DNA from: Bacteroidales bacterium
GTDB lineage: Bacteria; Bacteroidota; Bacteroidia; Bacteroidales; UBA932
Direction of reading: 5' to 3'
NCBI GenBank assembly: GCA_017471045.1
Contig: JAFUWZ010000040.1
Location: forward strand, 1-34,959
DNA length: 34,959 nucleotides
Part shown: positions 6,431 to 14,122 of the stretch, in pieces
Layout of the letters: each line of letters opens with the position of its first letter
Position numbering within the stretch: position 1 is the stretch's first letter
Made by a program: the position numbers and the translations under genes
The notes under the pieces: model-generated
Told to the model about the DNA's origin: nothing
The model's input: the letters and a program-made list of their open reading frames with translations, nothing else
The model's database searches: none

Positions 6431-7555
6431 TCAGAACTGATCGACGAGGGCGAAAATGCGGTCGCGTACCTGCTCGATCGTACCGACGCCGTCCACTTCG
6501 TTGTATTTGCCGCTTTTCTGGTAATAGGCGATCTCGGGTTCGGTCTGCGCGTGGTAGGTCTCGATACGGTTCTTGATGATCTCGACATTGGCGTCATCCG
6601 CCCGGCCCTCGATGGCAGCGCGGTGGCTGATCCTGTCGATGATCATCTGGTCCGGAATCATGATGCTGACGACGGAGGTCACTTCCTCACCGCTCCGGGC
6701 CAACATCGCATCCAGGGCTTCAGCCTGCGCGATGGTGCGCGGAAAACCGTCCAGCAAGAATCCCTTGACCCCCTTGACGGTCTTGAATTCGGATTCGATC
6801 ATCCCCTCGACGACCTCGTCCGGGACCAGGCGGCCGTCCTCGATCAGGGCTTTTGCCTTGAGGCCCAGTTCCGTGCCGGCGGCGATCTCCTTGCGGAGCA
6901 GATTGCCCGTGGAAATATGGTGCAGGTTGTAACGTTCAACCATCGCAGTGGCCTGGGTGCCCTTGCCGGCTCCGGGAGGCCCGAACAAAACATAGTATTT
7001 CATCTTCGTATCTTCTGTATCAAGGACGTAAATGTCCTCGAAATTCCTTCCGACTTCGTTGTAATCCAAGCCATACCCCACAATAAAGGCGTTCGGGATG
7101 GACAGCCCGACATAATCCAGTTTCACGTCCTTGTCATAGGATTCCGGTTTGAAAAGCAAGGTGCAAATCTTGACCTCCCGGGCGTGATGATCCTTCAGCT
7201 TCTGCACAAGACTGACGATGGTGTTGCCCGTATCGACAATATCCTCCACCACGATGACCCTGCGTCCCGTGATGTCGCTCGTAAAGCCCATCATCTCCTT
7301 GACCTCTCCCGTAGAGGACGTGCCCGCGTAGGAGGCCAGCTTGATAGAAACCAGTTCACAGGTAAACTTCAGACGCTTCATCAGCGCGGAGGTGAACATC
7401 ATCGAACCGTTCAGGACGCATAGGATGACCGGGATGTCCGTGCAGCCCTCATTGTCCCGGTTGATCCGGGCGGCGACTTCGTCGATCGCCTGTTCGATCC
7501 GGGCATTGGGGATAAACTGCTTGAAGGTCTTGTCGAATAGTCTTACTTTTTCCAT
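6431..7555 (-). CDS. Fused hypoxanthine phosphoribosyltransferase-adenylate kinase
   Basis: A single 374-residue frame holds two complete cytoplasmic nucleotide enzymes. Residues 1 to about 183 are a hypoxanthine phosphoribosyltransferase with the PRPP loop VVEDIVDTGNT at about 102-112 and the C-terminal base-site segment IPNAFIVGYGLDYNE. It converts hypoxanthine or guanine plus PRPP to IMP or GMP. Residues 185-374 are an adenylate kinase starting at MKYYVLFGPPGAGKGTQ, with the P-loop at 192-201, DGFPRT at 269-274 and the short-LID form GRADD at about 318-322. It interconverts ATP, ADP and AMP. The kinase's natural start Met185 survives, with no linker. In Bacteroides relatives hpt and adk are neighbouring genes, so the fusion probably arose by loss of the intervening stop. 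Both active sites look intact. Confidence 0.93.
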   Translation of the reverse strand: MEKVRLFDKTFKQFIPNARIEQAIDEVAARINRDNEGCTDIPVILCVLNGSMMFTSALMKRLKFTCELVSIKLASYAGTSSTGEVKEMMGFTSDITGRRVIVVEDIVDTGNTIVSLVQKLKDHHAREVKICTLLFKPESYDKDVKLDYVGLSIPNAFIVGYGLDYNEVGRNFEDIYVLDTEDTKMKYYVLFGPPGAGKGTQATAMVERYNLHHISTGNLLRKEIAAGTELGLKAKALIEDGRLVPDEVVEGMIESEFKTVKGVKGFLLDGFPRTIAQAEALDAMLARSGEEVTSVVSIMIPDQMIIDRISHRAAIEGRADDANVEIIKNRIETYHAQTEPEIAYYQKSGKYNEVDGVGTIEQVRDRIFALVDQF

Positions 7556-7576
7556 GGCAGTTGCAAAATGAGTTTA

Positions 7577-7584
7577 CAAATTTA
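7577..7584 (-). promoter_or_regulatory. -7 box for the hpt-adk fusion gene
   Basis: Read on the minus strand this is TAAATTTG, a perfect TAnnTTTG, 21 bases before the ATG at 7555. The 93-bp gap is shared with the divergent HHH-protein gene. Confidence 0.45.
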
Positions 7585-7648
7585 ACATTCTTTTTCCATA
7601 ATCGACGCGAAACAATGTGTAAATTGGGATGACCAAAACGACAAAGCC

Positions 7649-9343
7649 ATGAAAACTTCCCCCGCGAGGCGCCTCTGCCTCCTGCTGATCGCGTATCCCC
7701 TGTTCCTGACCGCCCAAGAGCGGGACCTGACCACCCTGACCGGAACCGCTTCCGTCGAAGAGCTGGACGAAGACGAATACGAGCGACTCGAGTCACTCCG
7801 CGCCGCTCCGGTCCGGATCAACACGGCATCCCTGGCACAACTCCAGTCCTGCGGCTTATTTACACGGTTTCAAGCCCTCTCCCTGACTGACTACAGGACC
7901 CGCAACGGAGACATTCTCTCCCCGGCCGAGCTGGGCCTGGTTGACGGATTCTCGCCCGATCGTGTCCAGGCCTTGACCCCCTTTCTTTCATTCTTCTCCC
8001 GGAACCGGCCCGGACAGGCAGGCCAGGAGCAGCTCCACCAAGATCTGGTCGCCCGGGGCGAATACCGGAATGGAGCATTCGGATACGCGGTCAAATACCG
8101 CATGGCAAAAGACGAGCGGGGCGCGCTGGCCCTGACAGCCCGCTCCAGTGCCCGGGAGAAACCCGGCGCGCCGGATACCTGGTCTTTCCAGGCCACGAAA
8201 TACCTCCGCCGCCGGACAGGGAAAATCCTGCTGGGCGACTACAACGCCCGTTTCGGCCAGGGGTTGGCACTATGGAACGGATTCTCTATGAGCGGGTTGA
8301 CTACGGCAGAGAACTTTGCAAGGCATCCGACCGGTCTCTCCCCGGCCTGGTCATTCAGCCCGGACGCTCCGTTGCGGGGCGTTGCCGGAGATCTGACCCT
8401 GCGGGGCTGGAGTCTCTCTGCAGCCGCTGTCTTTCCCGGACTGCGGGCCCGGATGGATGGCAACCCGAAGGCACAGGTATCCGCCTTCGGAGCAGGCAAC
8501 GCGAGTTGGACCGGAAGGAAAGCAGAATTCTCCGTCACAGCCCTCTGGGGCCCGGAACAGAACGGGCAGGCTTCCAAACTGGCAGCGGATTTCCGCTGGA
8601 CACCGGGGGCGGCCGGGGTCTTCGGAGAGTGGGCCTGGGACCTGCGCAACCAGCGGCTGGCCGCAGTCGGAGGCCTGACCTGGTCGCCTGCCTACCAGAA
8701 AAAACTCTCCGTACTGATCCGACACTATCCTGTGGGATTCGACGCTGACCTGACCGGCGGAGTACGGGCAGGAAGCCGGTGCAGCGGCGAAAGCGGCGTC
8801 GCCGCGGGCCTGCGGCTGCCCTGGATCCGATTCACGGCGGACTATGCCCGATTCCCCGCCAGAGACCTCGCCCAGACGCGGCTGCTCTGCCTGCTGCCCC
8901 TGATACTCCCCCAAGGATGGAATCTCACCCCACGTGTCTCGCTCCGCTGGCGGAACGGCATCCTGCGCGAGGAATACCGCCTCGAAACCTTGTGGGACGA
9001 TTCCCCTTGGCAGGTAAAGATCCGGGGCGACCTGGTCCGTTGCAGCGGCACGTCCTGGCTTGCCTACGCGGAAGGGGGACGCAAGACGGAACGCTGGCGT
9101 ATCTATGCTCGCGCCGGGATCTTCAAGATCGATGAATGGGACGACCGGATCTATGTCTATGAAAGGGATGTCCCCGGATGCTTCCATGTCCCCGCATATT
9201 ACGGCCGCGGGGTCAATGCCAGCCTGGTCGGCGGGGCCCGATGGAGAAGGCATACGCTGTCCCTGCGCATCGGCGGCATACGATACGTCACGGACAAGCC
9301 GGGGCGTTTCGAATGCCGCATGCAATACAGCTGGAGCCGATAG
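7649..9343 (+). CDS. Helix-hairpin-helix protein with probable outer-membrane beta-barrel
   Basis: This is a 564-residue exported protein. Residues 1-22 are a signal peptide (LCLLLIAYPLFLTAQ). Residues about 36-50 are acidic. Residues 55-112 form a ComEA-like helix-hairpin-helix module: VRINTASLAQLQSCGLF, then GDILSPAELGLVDGFSPDRV. The remaining 440 or so residues show alternating aromatic and polar residues with many Trp, Tyr, Arg and Gly, such as FGQGLALWNGFSMSG and RFECRMQYSWSR at the very end. That pattern suggests an outer-membrane barrel. The HHH module usually binds DNA non-specifically, which is odd in a periplasmic or outer-membrane setting. Similar HHH-plus-barrel proteins occur in Bacteroidetes but have no established role that I know of. 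Its stop is 15 bp from that of the convergent nitroreductase. Confidence 0.72.
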   Translation: MKTSPARRLCLLLIAYPLFLTAQERDLTTLTGTASVEELDEDEYERLESLRAAPVRINTASLAQLQSCGLFTRFQALSLTDYRTRNGDILSPAELGLVDGFSPDRVQALTPFLSFFSRNRPGQAGQEQLHQDLVARGEYRNGAFGYAVKYRMAKDERGALALTARSSAREKPGAPDTWSFQATKYLRRRTGKILLGDYNARFGQGLALWNGFSMSGLTTAENFARHPTGLSPAWSFSPDAPLRGVAGDLTLRGWSLSAAAVFPGLRARMDGNPKAQVSAFGAGNASWTGRKAEFSVTALWGPEQNGQASKLAADFRWTPGAAGVFGEWAWDLRNQRLAAVGGLTWSPAYQKKLSVLIRHYPVGFDADLTGGVRAGSRCSGESGVAAGLRLPWIRFTADYARFPARDLAQTRLLCLLPLILPQGWNLTPRVSLRWRNGILREEYRLETLWDDSPWQVKIRGDLVRCSGTSWLAYAEGGRKTERWRIYARAGIFKIDEWDDRIYVYERDVPGCFHVPAYYGRGVNASLVGGARWRRHTLSLRIGGIRYVTDKPGRFECRMQYSWSR

Positions 9344-9358
9344 ACTCCGGCCGCTATC

Positions 9359-9970
9359 TTACAACTCGGAAACGAATTCCCCGAAAGGCACGCGCTCCCC
9401 GTGCAGGGAAGAGACTTCGGAATGCGCCGATGCATGCCCGACCGGCAGCAAAAGCGCCATTTCATAGGGAGCCGTCTCCGGGAAGAGTTCGCGGATACGG
9501 GCCGGATCGAAGGAGCCGATCCATACACTGTCCAGATCCACGTCCGTGGCGGCCAGCATCATGTGGGTACCGACAATGGCCGCATCGATTTCGCCGCCAT
9601 TCTTGCCATCGACGGCACGGACCCAGGCTTTCGCCGGATCATAGCCGATCATGAAAACGATCGGAGCGTCATAACAAGGATGTATGGTGCGCAGGCGGGC
9701 CAACGCCTCATCGCCGGATACGACCCAGACATGTACGGGCTGGAGATTCTTGGCCGTCGGTGCGAGACGGCCCGCTTCCAGGATTTTCTGGATCTTGGCA
9801 GCTGAAACAGCCCGGTTGGAGAAAGCCCGGCAGGAATACCGCTTCCCGGCGAGTTGGAGGAAGGCATCGGAGCCCTGGTGCTTCTTGATGTGGTGCTCAA
9901 CATCGACAAAAGCAGCCCGATGATGGATTCTGGAGATGTCACTCAGACGATCAAGGAGTCTTTTTTTCAT
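9359..9970 (-). CDS. Nitroreductase-family FMN oxidoreductase
   Basis: This is a 203-residue cytoplasmic flavoprotein. The nitroreductase domain starts near residue 38 with FLQLAGKRYSCRAFSNR, the FMN-phosphate binding RYSxR motif. It continues through ILEAGRLAPTAKNLQPVHVW and the late ALLLPVGHA segment. The family reduces nitro compounds, quinones or related acceptors with NAD(P)H. The specific substrate is not predictable. The first 35 residues are an extension that many relatives lack. I kept the first ATG because no better in-frame start lies near residue 35. It sits 55 bp after murF on the same strand, with an A/T-rich gap that may hold its own promoter. Confidence 0.85.
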   Translation of the reverse strand: MKKRLLDRLSDISRIHHRAAFVDVEHHIKKHQGSDAFLQLAGKRYSCRAFSNRAVSAAKIQKILEAGRLAPTAKNLQPVHVWVVSGDEALARLRTIHPCYDAPIVFMIGYDPAKAWVRAVDGKNGGEIDAAIVGTHMMLAATDVDLDSVWIGSFDPARIRELFPETAPYEMALLLPVGHASAHSEVSSLHGERVPFGEFVSEL

Positions 9971-10025
9971 ATCTTTCTACATTGACACAGTGCAATATAC
10001 AAAAAAAAGACAAAAATGCAAAGCG

Positions 10026-11348
10026 CTACAGTTCCGGGACCACGTTTTCCATCCGGATCCCGCGGGAGCCTTTGATCAGGATCACGGCATCCCGGACCGG
10101 ATGGGCCTTCAGTTCATCGGAGAGCGCCTGCGCGTCCGGGAACCAGGCCGGAGCCTCTGCCAGCCCCAGTACGGCCAGGGCCTTACCAAACTCTTCTCCC
10201 ACAAAAACCGGCTGATAATCTGCGGAAAGGGCCTTACGGACGATGGTACAGTGCTCCTGCAGCGACTCATCGCCCAACTCCCGCATATCGCCCAGCAGGG
10301 CGATCTTCCGGGGAGCCGCCAGGGCGGCGAAATTGTCCAGTGCGGCGGCCATGCTGGACGGATTGGCATTGTACGCATCGACGATCAAGGTATTACGCTC
10401 CGTGTGCGTCATCTGCGAACGGTTGTTGACCGGGACATAAGCCGCAATCGCATCGGCCGCCTCCGAGACCGGCACGCCGAAACGGGCTCCGACGGCCAGG
10501 GCTGCCATCACGTTGGGGGCGTTGTAACTGCCGACCAGCCGAGTCCGGATCACCCGCTGCCCCAGCTTGATCCGGAGGAAAGGTTCGTCCGGGCCGGCCG
10601 GAAGGACGGCGGCATGGTCCTGCGTCAGGCCATAGGGCAGGATCAAAAGGCCGGAGCGCTCCGCAACCATCCCGGACAGATCCGGGTCATCCGTATTGAG
10701 GAAGACTTCCCCGCCCCGCGCGGCGATGTAATCGTACAGCTGCCCCTTGGCCCGCTTGACGCCTGCGAAATTCCCGAAACCCAGCAGGTGGGCGCAGCCG
10801 ACGTTGGTGATCAGTCCCAGGTCCGGCTCGCAGACCTGCACCAGACGGGCGATGTCGTCCGGATGGTTGGCTCCCATCTCGACGACGGAGAGTTGCGTGG
10901 CGGGCGTGATCTTCAACAGGGTCAGCGGGACACCGATGTCGTTGTTCAGGTTGCCTTCGGTCGCCGAGACGGCATAGCGTGTCGCAAGGACGGCCCGGAT
11001 CAGCTCCTTGGTGGTGGTCTTTCCGTTGGTTCCGGTCAAGCCGAGGACGGTCAGTCTCCGTCCGTCCGGACGGAGGCTTTCCCGGTGGTAGCGGGCCAGG
11101 GCCTGCAAGGCCTCCAGCGTATCCGGGACGGGGAGAACGTCCGCGCGACCGGAACGGGCCGCCGCGCTGTCCGCCGAGACGACGGCATAGCGTGCGCCGG
11201 CATCCAGGGCCTTCAGCGCGTAGGCGTTGCCGTCAAAATTCTCGCCCCTGAGGGCGAAAAACAATTCGCCGCCCTTCAGCGTGCGGCTGTCTGTCGTCAC
11301 CACGCCACCGCAGGCAAGATAACGCTCATACAAGGCAGGGATATCCAT
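10026..11348 (-). CDS. murF: UDP-N-acetylmuramoyl-tripeptide--D-alanyl-D-alanine ligase
   Basis: This 440-residue cytoplasmic Mur ligase adds D-Ala-D-Ala to the UDP-MurNAc-tripeptide, the last cytoplasmic step of the stem peptide. The N-terminal substrate domain contains VTTDSRTLKGGELFFALRGE. The ATP loop GLTGTNGKTTTKE is at about 103-115, and EGNLNNDIGVPLTLL follows. VEMGANHPDDIARLV is the MurF-type motif, and DAYNANPSSM is the conserved C-terminal ligase motif. The length is normal. It is the last gene of a tightly spaced leftward set tgt-lptG-dut-murF, eight bases after dut. Confidence 0.95.
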   Translation of the reverse strand: MDIPALYERYLACGGVVTTDSRTLKGGELFFALRGENFDGNAYALKALDAGARYAVVSADSAAARSGRADVLPVPDTLEALQALARYHRESLRPDGRRLTVLGLTGTNGKTTTKELIRAVLATRYAVSATEGNLNNDIGVPLTLLKITPATQLSVVEMGANHPDDIARLVQVCEPDLGLITNVGCAHLLGFGNFAGVKRAKGQLYDYIAARGGEVFLNTDDPDLSGMVAERSGLLILPYGLTQDHAAVLPAGPDEPFLRIKLGQRVIRTRLVGSYNAPNVMAALAVGARFGVPVSEAADAIAAYVPVNNRSQMTHTERNTLIVDAYNANPSSMAAALDNFAALAAPRKIALLGDMRELGDESLQEHCTIVRKALSADYQPVFVGEEFGKALAVLGLAEAPAWFPDAQALSDELKAHPVRDAVILIKGSRGIRMENVVPEL

Positions 11349-11356
11349 TTTACTGA

Positions 11357-11791
11357 CTATTTGCGTCCGGTACTGCCGAAACCGCCGGCACCGCGTCCGG
11401 TCTCATCCAGGACATCGGCTTCCTCCCATTCCGCCTGTTCACAGCGGGCGAACACCATCTGGGCGATCCGCTCGCCCGGCTCGATGGAGAAAGCTTCGTC
11501 CGACAGGTTGACCAGGATCACCTTGATCTCGCCCCGGTAGTCAGCATCGATCGTGCCGGGCGAGTTGAGCACCGTGATCCCGTGCTTGGCGGCCAGGCCG
11601 CTGCGGGGACGGACCTGACCCTCATATCCCTCCGGGATCTGCATATACAGGCCCGTCGGGACCAGGGCCCGTTCCAGAGGCCGCAGGACGAGGGTTTCAT
11701 CCAGACCCGCACGCAAGTCCACGCCTGCGGAAAGGGATGTCGCATAAGCCGGAAGATCACGGCCGGAGGTATTGACGACTTTTACAATCAT
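11357..11791 (-). CDS. dut: dUTP diphosphatase
   Basis: This 144-residue trimeric dUTPase hydrolyses dUTP to dUMP and pyrophosphate, which keeps uracil out of DNA and supplies thymidylate synthesis. All five family motifs are visible: [46 protein letters not shown] and the C-terminal [11 protein letters not shown] that closes over the active site. The length is typical. It lies eight bases after lptG and eight before murF, consistent with one transcript. Confidence 0.96.
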   Translation of the reverse strand: MIVKVVNTSGRDLPAYATSLSAGVDLRAGLDETLVLRPLERALVPTGLYMQIPEGYEGQVRPRSGLAAKHGITVLNSPGTIDADYRGEIKVILVNLSDEAFSIEPGERIAQMVFARCEQAEWEEADVLDETGRGAGGFGSTGRK

Positions 11792-11799
11792 GCTTCAGA

Positions 11800-12888
11800 C
11801 TATTTGGGGGCCTTCCAGTACAGGACGGCCGCGATACAGGCATAGATGACATTCGGCAGCCAGAGCGCCACCCCGGGCGGGAGCGTGTCCGTATATACGA
11901 ACATCTGGCTGAACTTGAGGAACAGGATATACGAGAAAGCCAGGGCGATGCCCGCAGCGATGTTCCATCCGATGCCGCCCCGCCGTTTCCGTGCAGACAG
12001 CGACACGCCCATGATCGTCAGGATGAATGCCGAAAACGGCAGGGCGAAGCGCGTATGCTGCTCGATCTCGGAATACATCACATTGGCGTCGCCACGCTGC
12101 TTCTGCGTGTCGATCAGCTCCAGCAATTCCCCGTAAGGGAGGGTTTCCACCGTCATCTTGTTGCGGTAGAAGTCCGACACGGTCAGGTTGATGACCGTAT
12201 CCAGCCGGGCGCCGGTCCGGACGCGGTCTTCCAGGCCCGTGCCATAGTCGCGGATAAAGTATTTCCGCAGGCTCCAGCAGGCCTTGGTACTGTCCCAGAC
12301 CGCCGTTTCCGCGGTCAGCTTGCTGACGACCTGGTTGTCCTTGATGGACTCGAGGGTGAACTTGTAGGCGGTGTTGTTCCAGTTGCTGAAGGACTCCACA
12401 TAGACGAAGGTACCGGGGTCGATCTGGTAATGGATGTCCCGGTTGAAGAACCCCCGCTGCTTGACATATTTGCTCTCGAACTGCAAGCGGGTGGCATTGG
12501 ACCGGGGGATCACATAGAGGTTGAGCCCGAGCGAGAGGATGGCGATCAGGCCGGCCGCCACAAGGTACGGCACCATCATCCGGTGATAGCTCACGCCCCC
12601 GGACAGGATGGCGATGATCTCCGAGTTCGAGGCCATCACGGAGGTGAAGAAGATGACCGTGATGAACACGAACAGCGGGCTGAACATGTTGATGAAGTAC
12701 GGGATGAAGTTGACGTAATAATCGAAGATGATGGCCTTGAGCGGCGCTTCCTTGGAGACGAAATCGTCGATCTTCTCGCTGATGTCGAAGATGATGACGA
12801 TGCCGATGATCAGGAGCATCGCGAAGAAGAAGGTCGTGATGAACTTCTTGAAGATATAGAGGTCGATCTTACGGGGAGTCAGGTCCAT
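11800..12888 (-). CDS. LptF/LptG-family permease, lipopolysaccharide export
   Basis: This is a 362-residue inner-membrane protein of the YjgP/YjgQ type. The first helix after KIDLYIFKKFITTFFFAM is followed by two more. A large periplasmic domain (about residues 130-260) comes next, and three C-terminal helices follow ARKRRGGIGWNIAAGIALAF. With LptB and its partner permease, such proteins pull LPS out of the inner membrane toward the LptA bridge. The SNSEIIAILSGGVS segment after the third helix is the conserved coupling region that contacts the ATPase. I cannot decide between LptF and LptG from sequence alone. Adjacency to tgt is common in Bacteroidetes. The gap to tgt is four bases. Confidence 0.88.
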   Translation of the reverse strand: MDLTPRKIDLYIFKKFITTFFFAMLLIIGIVIIFDISEKIDDFVSKEAPLKAIIFDYYVNFIPYFINMFSPLFVFITVIFFTSVMASNSEIIAILSGGVSYHRMMVPYLVAAGLIAILSLGLNLYVIPRSNATRLQFESKYVKQRGFFNRDIHYQIDPGTFVYVESFSNWNNTAYKFTLESIKDNQVVSKLTAETAVWDSTKACWSLRKYFIRDYGTGLEDRVRTGARLDTVINLTVSDFYRNKMTVETLPYGELLELIDTQKQRGDANVMYSEIEQHTRFALPFSAFILTIMGVSLSARKRRGGIGWNIAAGIALAFSYILFLKFSQMFVYTDTLPPGVALWLPNVIYACIAAVLYWKAPK

Positions 12889-12892
12889 GGGC

Positions 12893-14023
12893 TTACAGTC
12901 TAGAGGTTATGCGCGGAAGAACCTTCTCCTTCCAGAAGGCGAAGTCGCCCTTTTCGATATGGAGGCGGCTCTGACGGACCAGGTCCAGGTAAAAGGCCAG
13001 GTTGTGCTCGGTCGCGATCATCGCGGCCATCATTTCCCCGGCGATGAACAGATGCCGCAGATAGGCCTTGGAGTAGCTGTGATCGACGAAGGACGTGCCG
13101 GCGGGATCGAGCTCGGAGAAGTCGTCCTCCCATTTGGCATTCCGCATGTTCAGCACGCCGTTCCAGGTGAAGAGCATGCCGTTGCGCCCGTTGCGCGTCG
13201 GCATCACGCAGTCGAACATGTCCACGCCCCGCGCGATGCCCTCCAGGATGTTGGCCGGCGTGCCGACGCCCATCAGGTAGCGGGCACGCTCCTGCGGGAT
13301 CAGCGGGCAGACCCGTTCCAGCATCTCGTACATCTTTTCGGTCGGCTCCCCGACGGCGAGGCCGCCGATCGCGATGCCGACTTCGGCAAACCGGAGGGCG
13401 TGCTCCGTCGCCCGCGTGCGCAAGTCGGGATACACGCAGCCCTGGATGATCGGGAAAAAGGTCTGTTCGTAGCCATAGAGCGGTTCCGTCTCCTTGAAAC
13501 GGGCGGCGTAGCGCTCCAGCCAGCCCTGGGTCAGGGTGAGTGACTTCTCGGCATAACGGTAGTCCGCATCGCCGGGACAACACTCGTCCAGCGCCATCAT
13601 GATGTCGGCGCCGATGATGCGCTGCGTATCGACGTTGTTCTCTGGCGTAAACAGGTGCCGGGAGCCGTCGATATGGGACTGGAAACGGCAGCCCTCGGGC
13701 GTAATCTTGCGCATCCGGGCCAGGGAGAAGACCTGGAATCCACCGCTGTCCGTCAGGATCGGCCGGTCCCAGTTCTCGAAGCGGTGCAGGCCACCCGCCT
13801 GGCGGAGAATGTCCAGCCCGGGGCGGAGATAAAGGTGGTAGGTGTTGCCGAGGATGATCTCGGCCCCGATGTCCTCCTTCAATTCCTTATGATAGACGCC
13901 CTTGACGGATCCGACGGTCCCGACCGGCATGAAAATGGGGATCCGGATGACTCCGTGGTCGGTGGTCAACTCGCCGCAGCGGGCGGCAGAATGGGGGTCG
14001 ATGGCGGTCCGGACGAATTTCAT
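12893..14023 (-). CDS. tgt: Queuine/preQ1 tRNA-guanine transglycosylase, zinc cysteines replaced
   Basis: This 376-residue cytoplasmic enzyme swaps guanine 34 of GUN-anticodon tRNAs for the queuosine precursor preQ1. Family motifs are clear: GNTYHLYLRPG, LTDSGGFQVFSLA (substrate aspartate), IQGCVYPDLR, GGLAVGEP and MFDCVMPTRNGRNG, with the nucleophilic Asp at about 271. The odd point is the zinc site. The usual CxCxxC before YSRAYLRHL is replaced by DPAGTSFVDHSYS at 306-318, so all three cysteine ligands are absent. The later histidine in TEHNLAFY is kept. It may be a zinc-free lineage variant. It heads the leftward operon tgt-lptG-dut-murF, with possible -7 boxes TAACTTTG (14041-14048) and TATTTTTG (14050-14057) just upstream. 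Confidence 0.94.
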   Translation of the reverse strand: MKFVRTAIDPHSAARCGELTTDHGVIRIPIFMPVGTVGSVKGVYHKELKEDIGAEIILGNTYHLYLRPGLDILRQAGGLHRFENWDRPILTDSGGFQVFSLARMRKITPEGCRFQSHIDGSRHLFTPENNVDTQRIIGADIMMALDECCPGDADYRYAEKSLTLTQGWLERYAARFKETEPLYGYEQTFFPIIQGCVYPDLRTRATEHALRFAEVGIAIGGLAVGEPTEKMYEMLERVCPLIPQERARYLMGVGTPANILEGIARGVDMFDCVMPTRNGRNGMLFTWNGVLNMRNAKWEDDFSELDPAGTSFVDHSYSKAYLRHLFIAGEMMAAMIATEHNLAFYLDLVRQSRLHIEKGDFAFWKEKVLPRITSRL

Positions 14024-14040
14024 ATCCTAAAAATAACTTT

Positions 14041-14078
14041 CAAAGTTAGCAAAAATACCGCGAAATCGCTTATTTTTG
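14041..14078. promoter_or_regulatory. Divergent -7 boxes between tgt and the nucleoside permease gene
   Basis: Within the 99-bp divergent gap, the minus strand has TAACTTTG (14041-14048) and TATTTTTG (14050-14057) facing tgt. The plus strand has TATTTTTG (14071-14078) facing the permease. All three match TAnnTTTG exactly. No -33 TTTG is seen at ideal spacing, so which of the minus-strand boxes is used is open. Confidence 0.45.
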
Positions 14079-14122
14079 TAAATACTCCGCACAAGAAGAC
14101 TATAATTAAACCATAAACCCAC

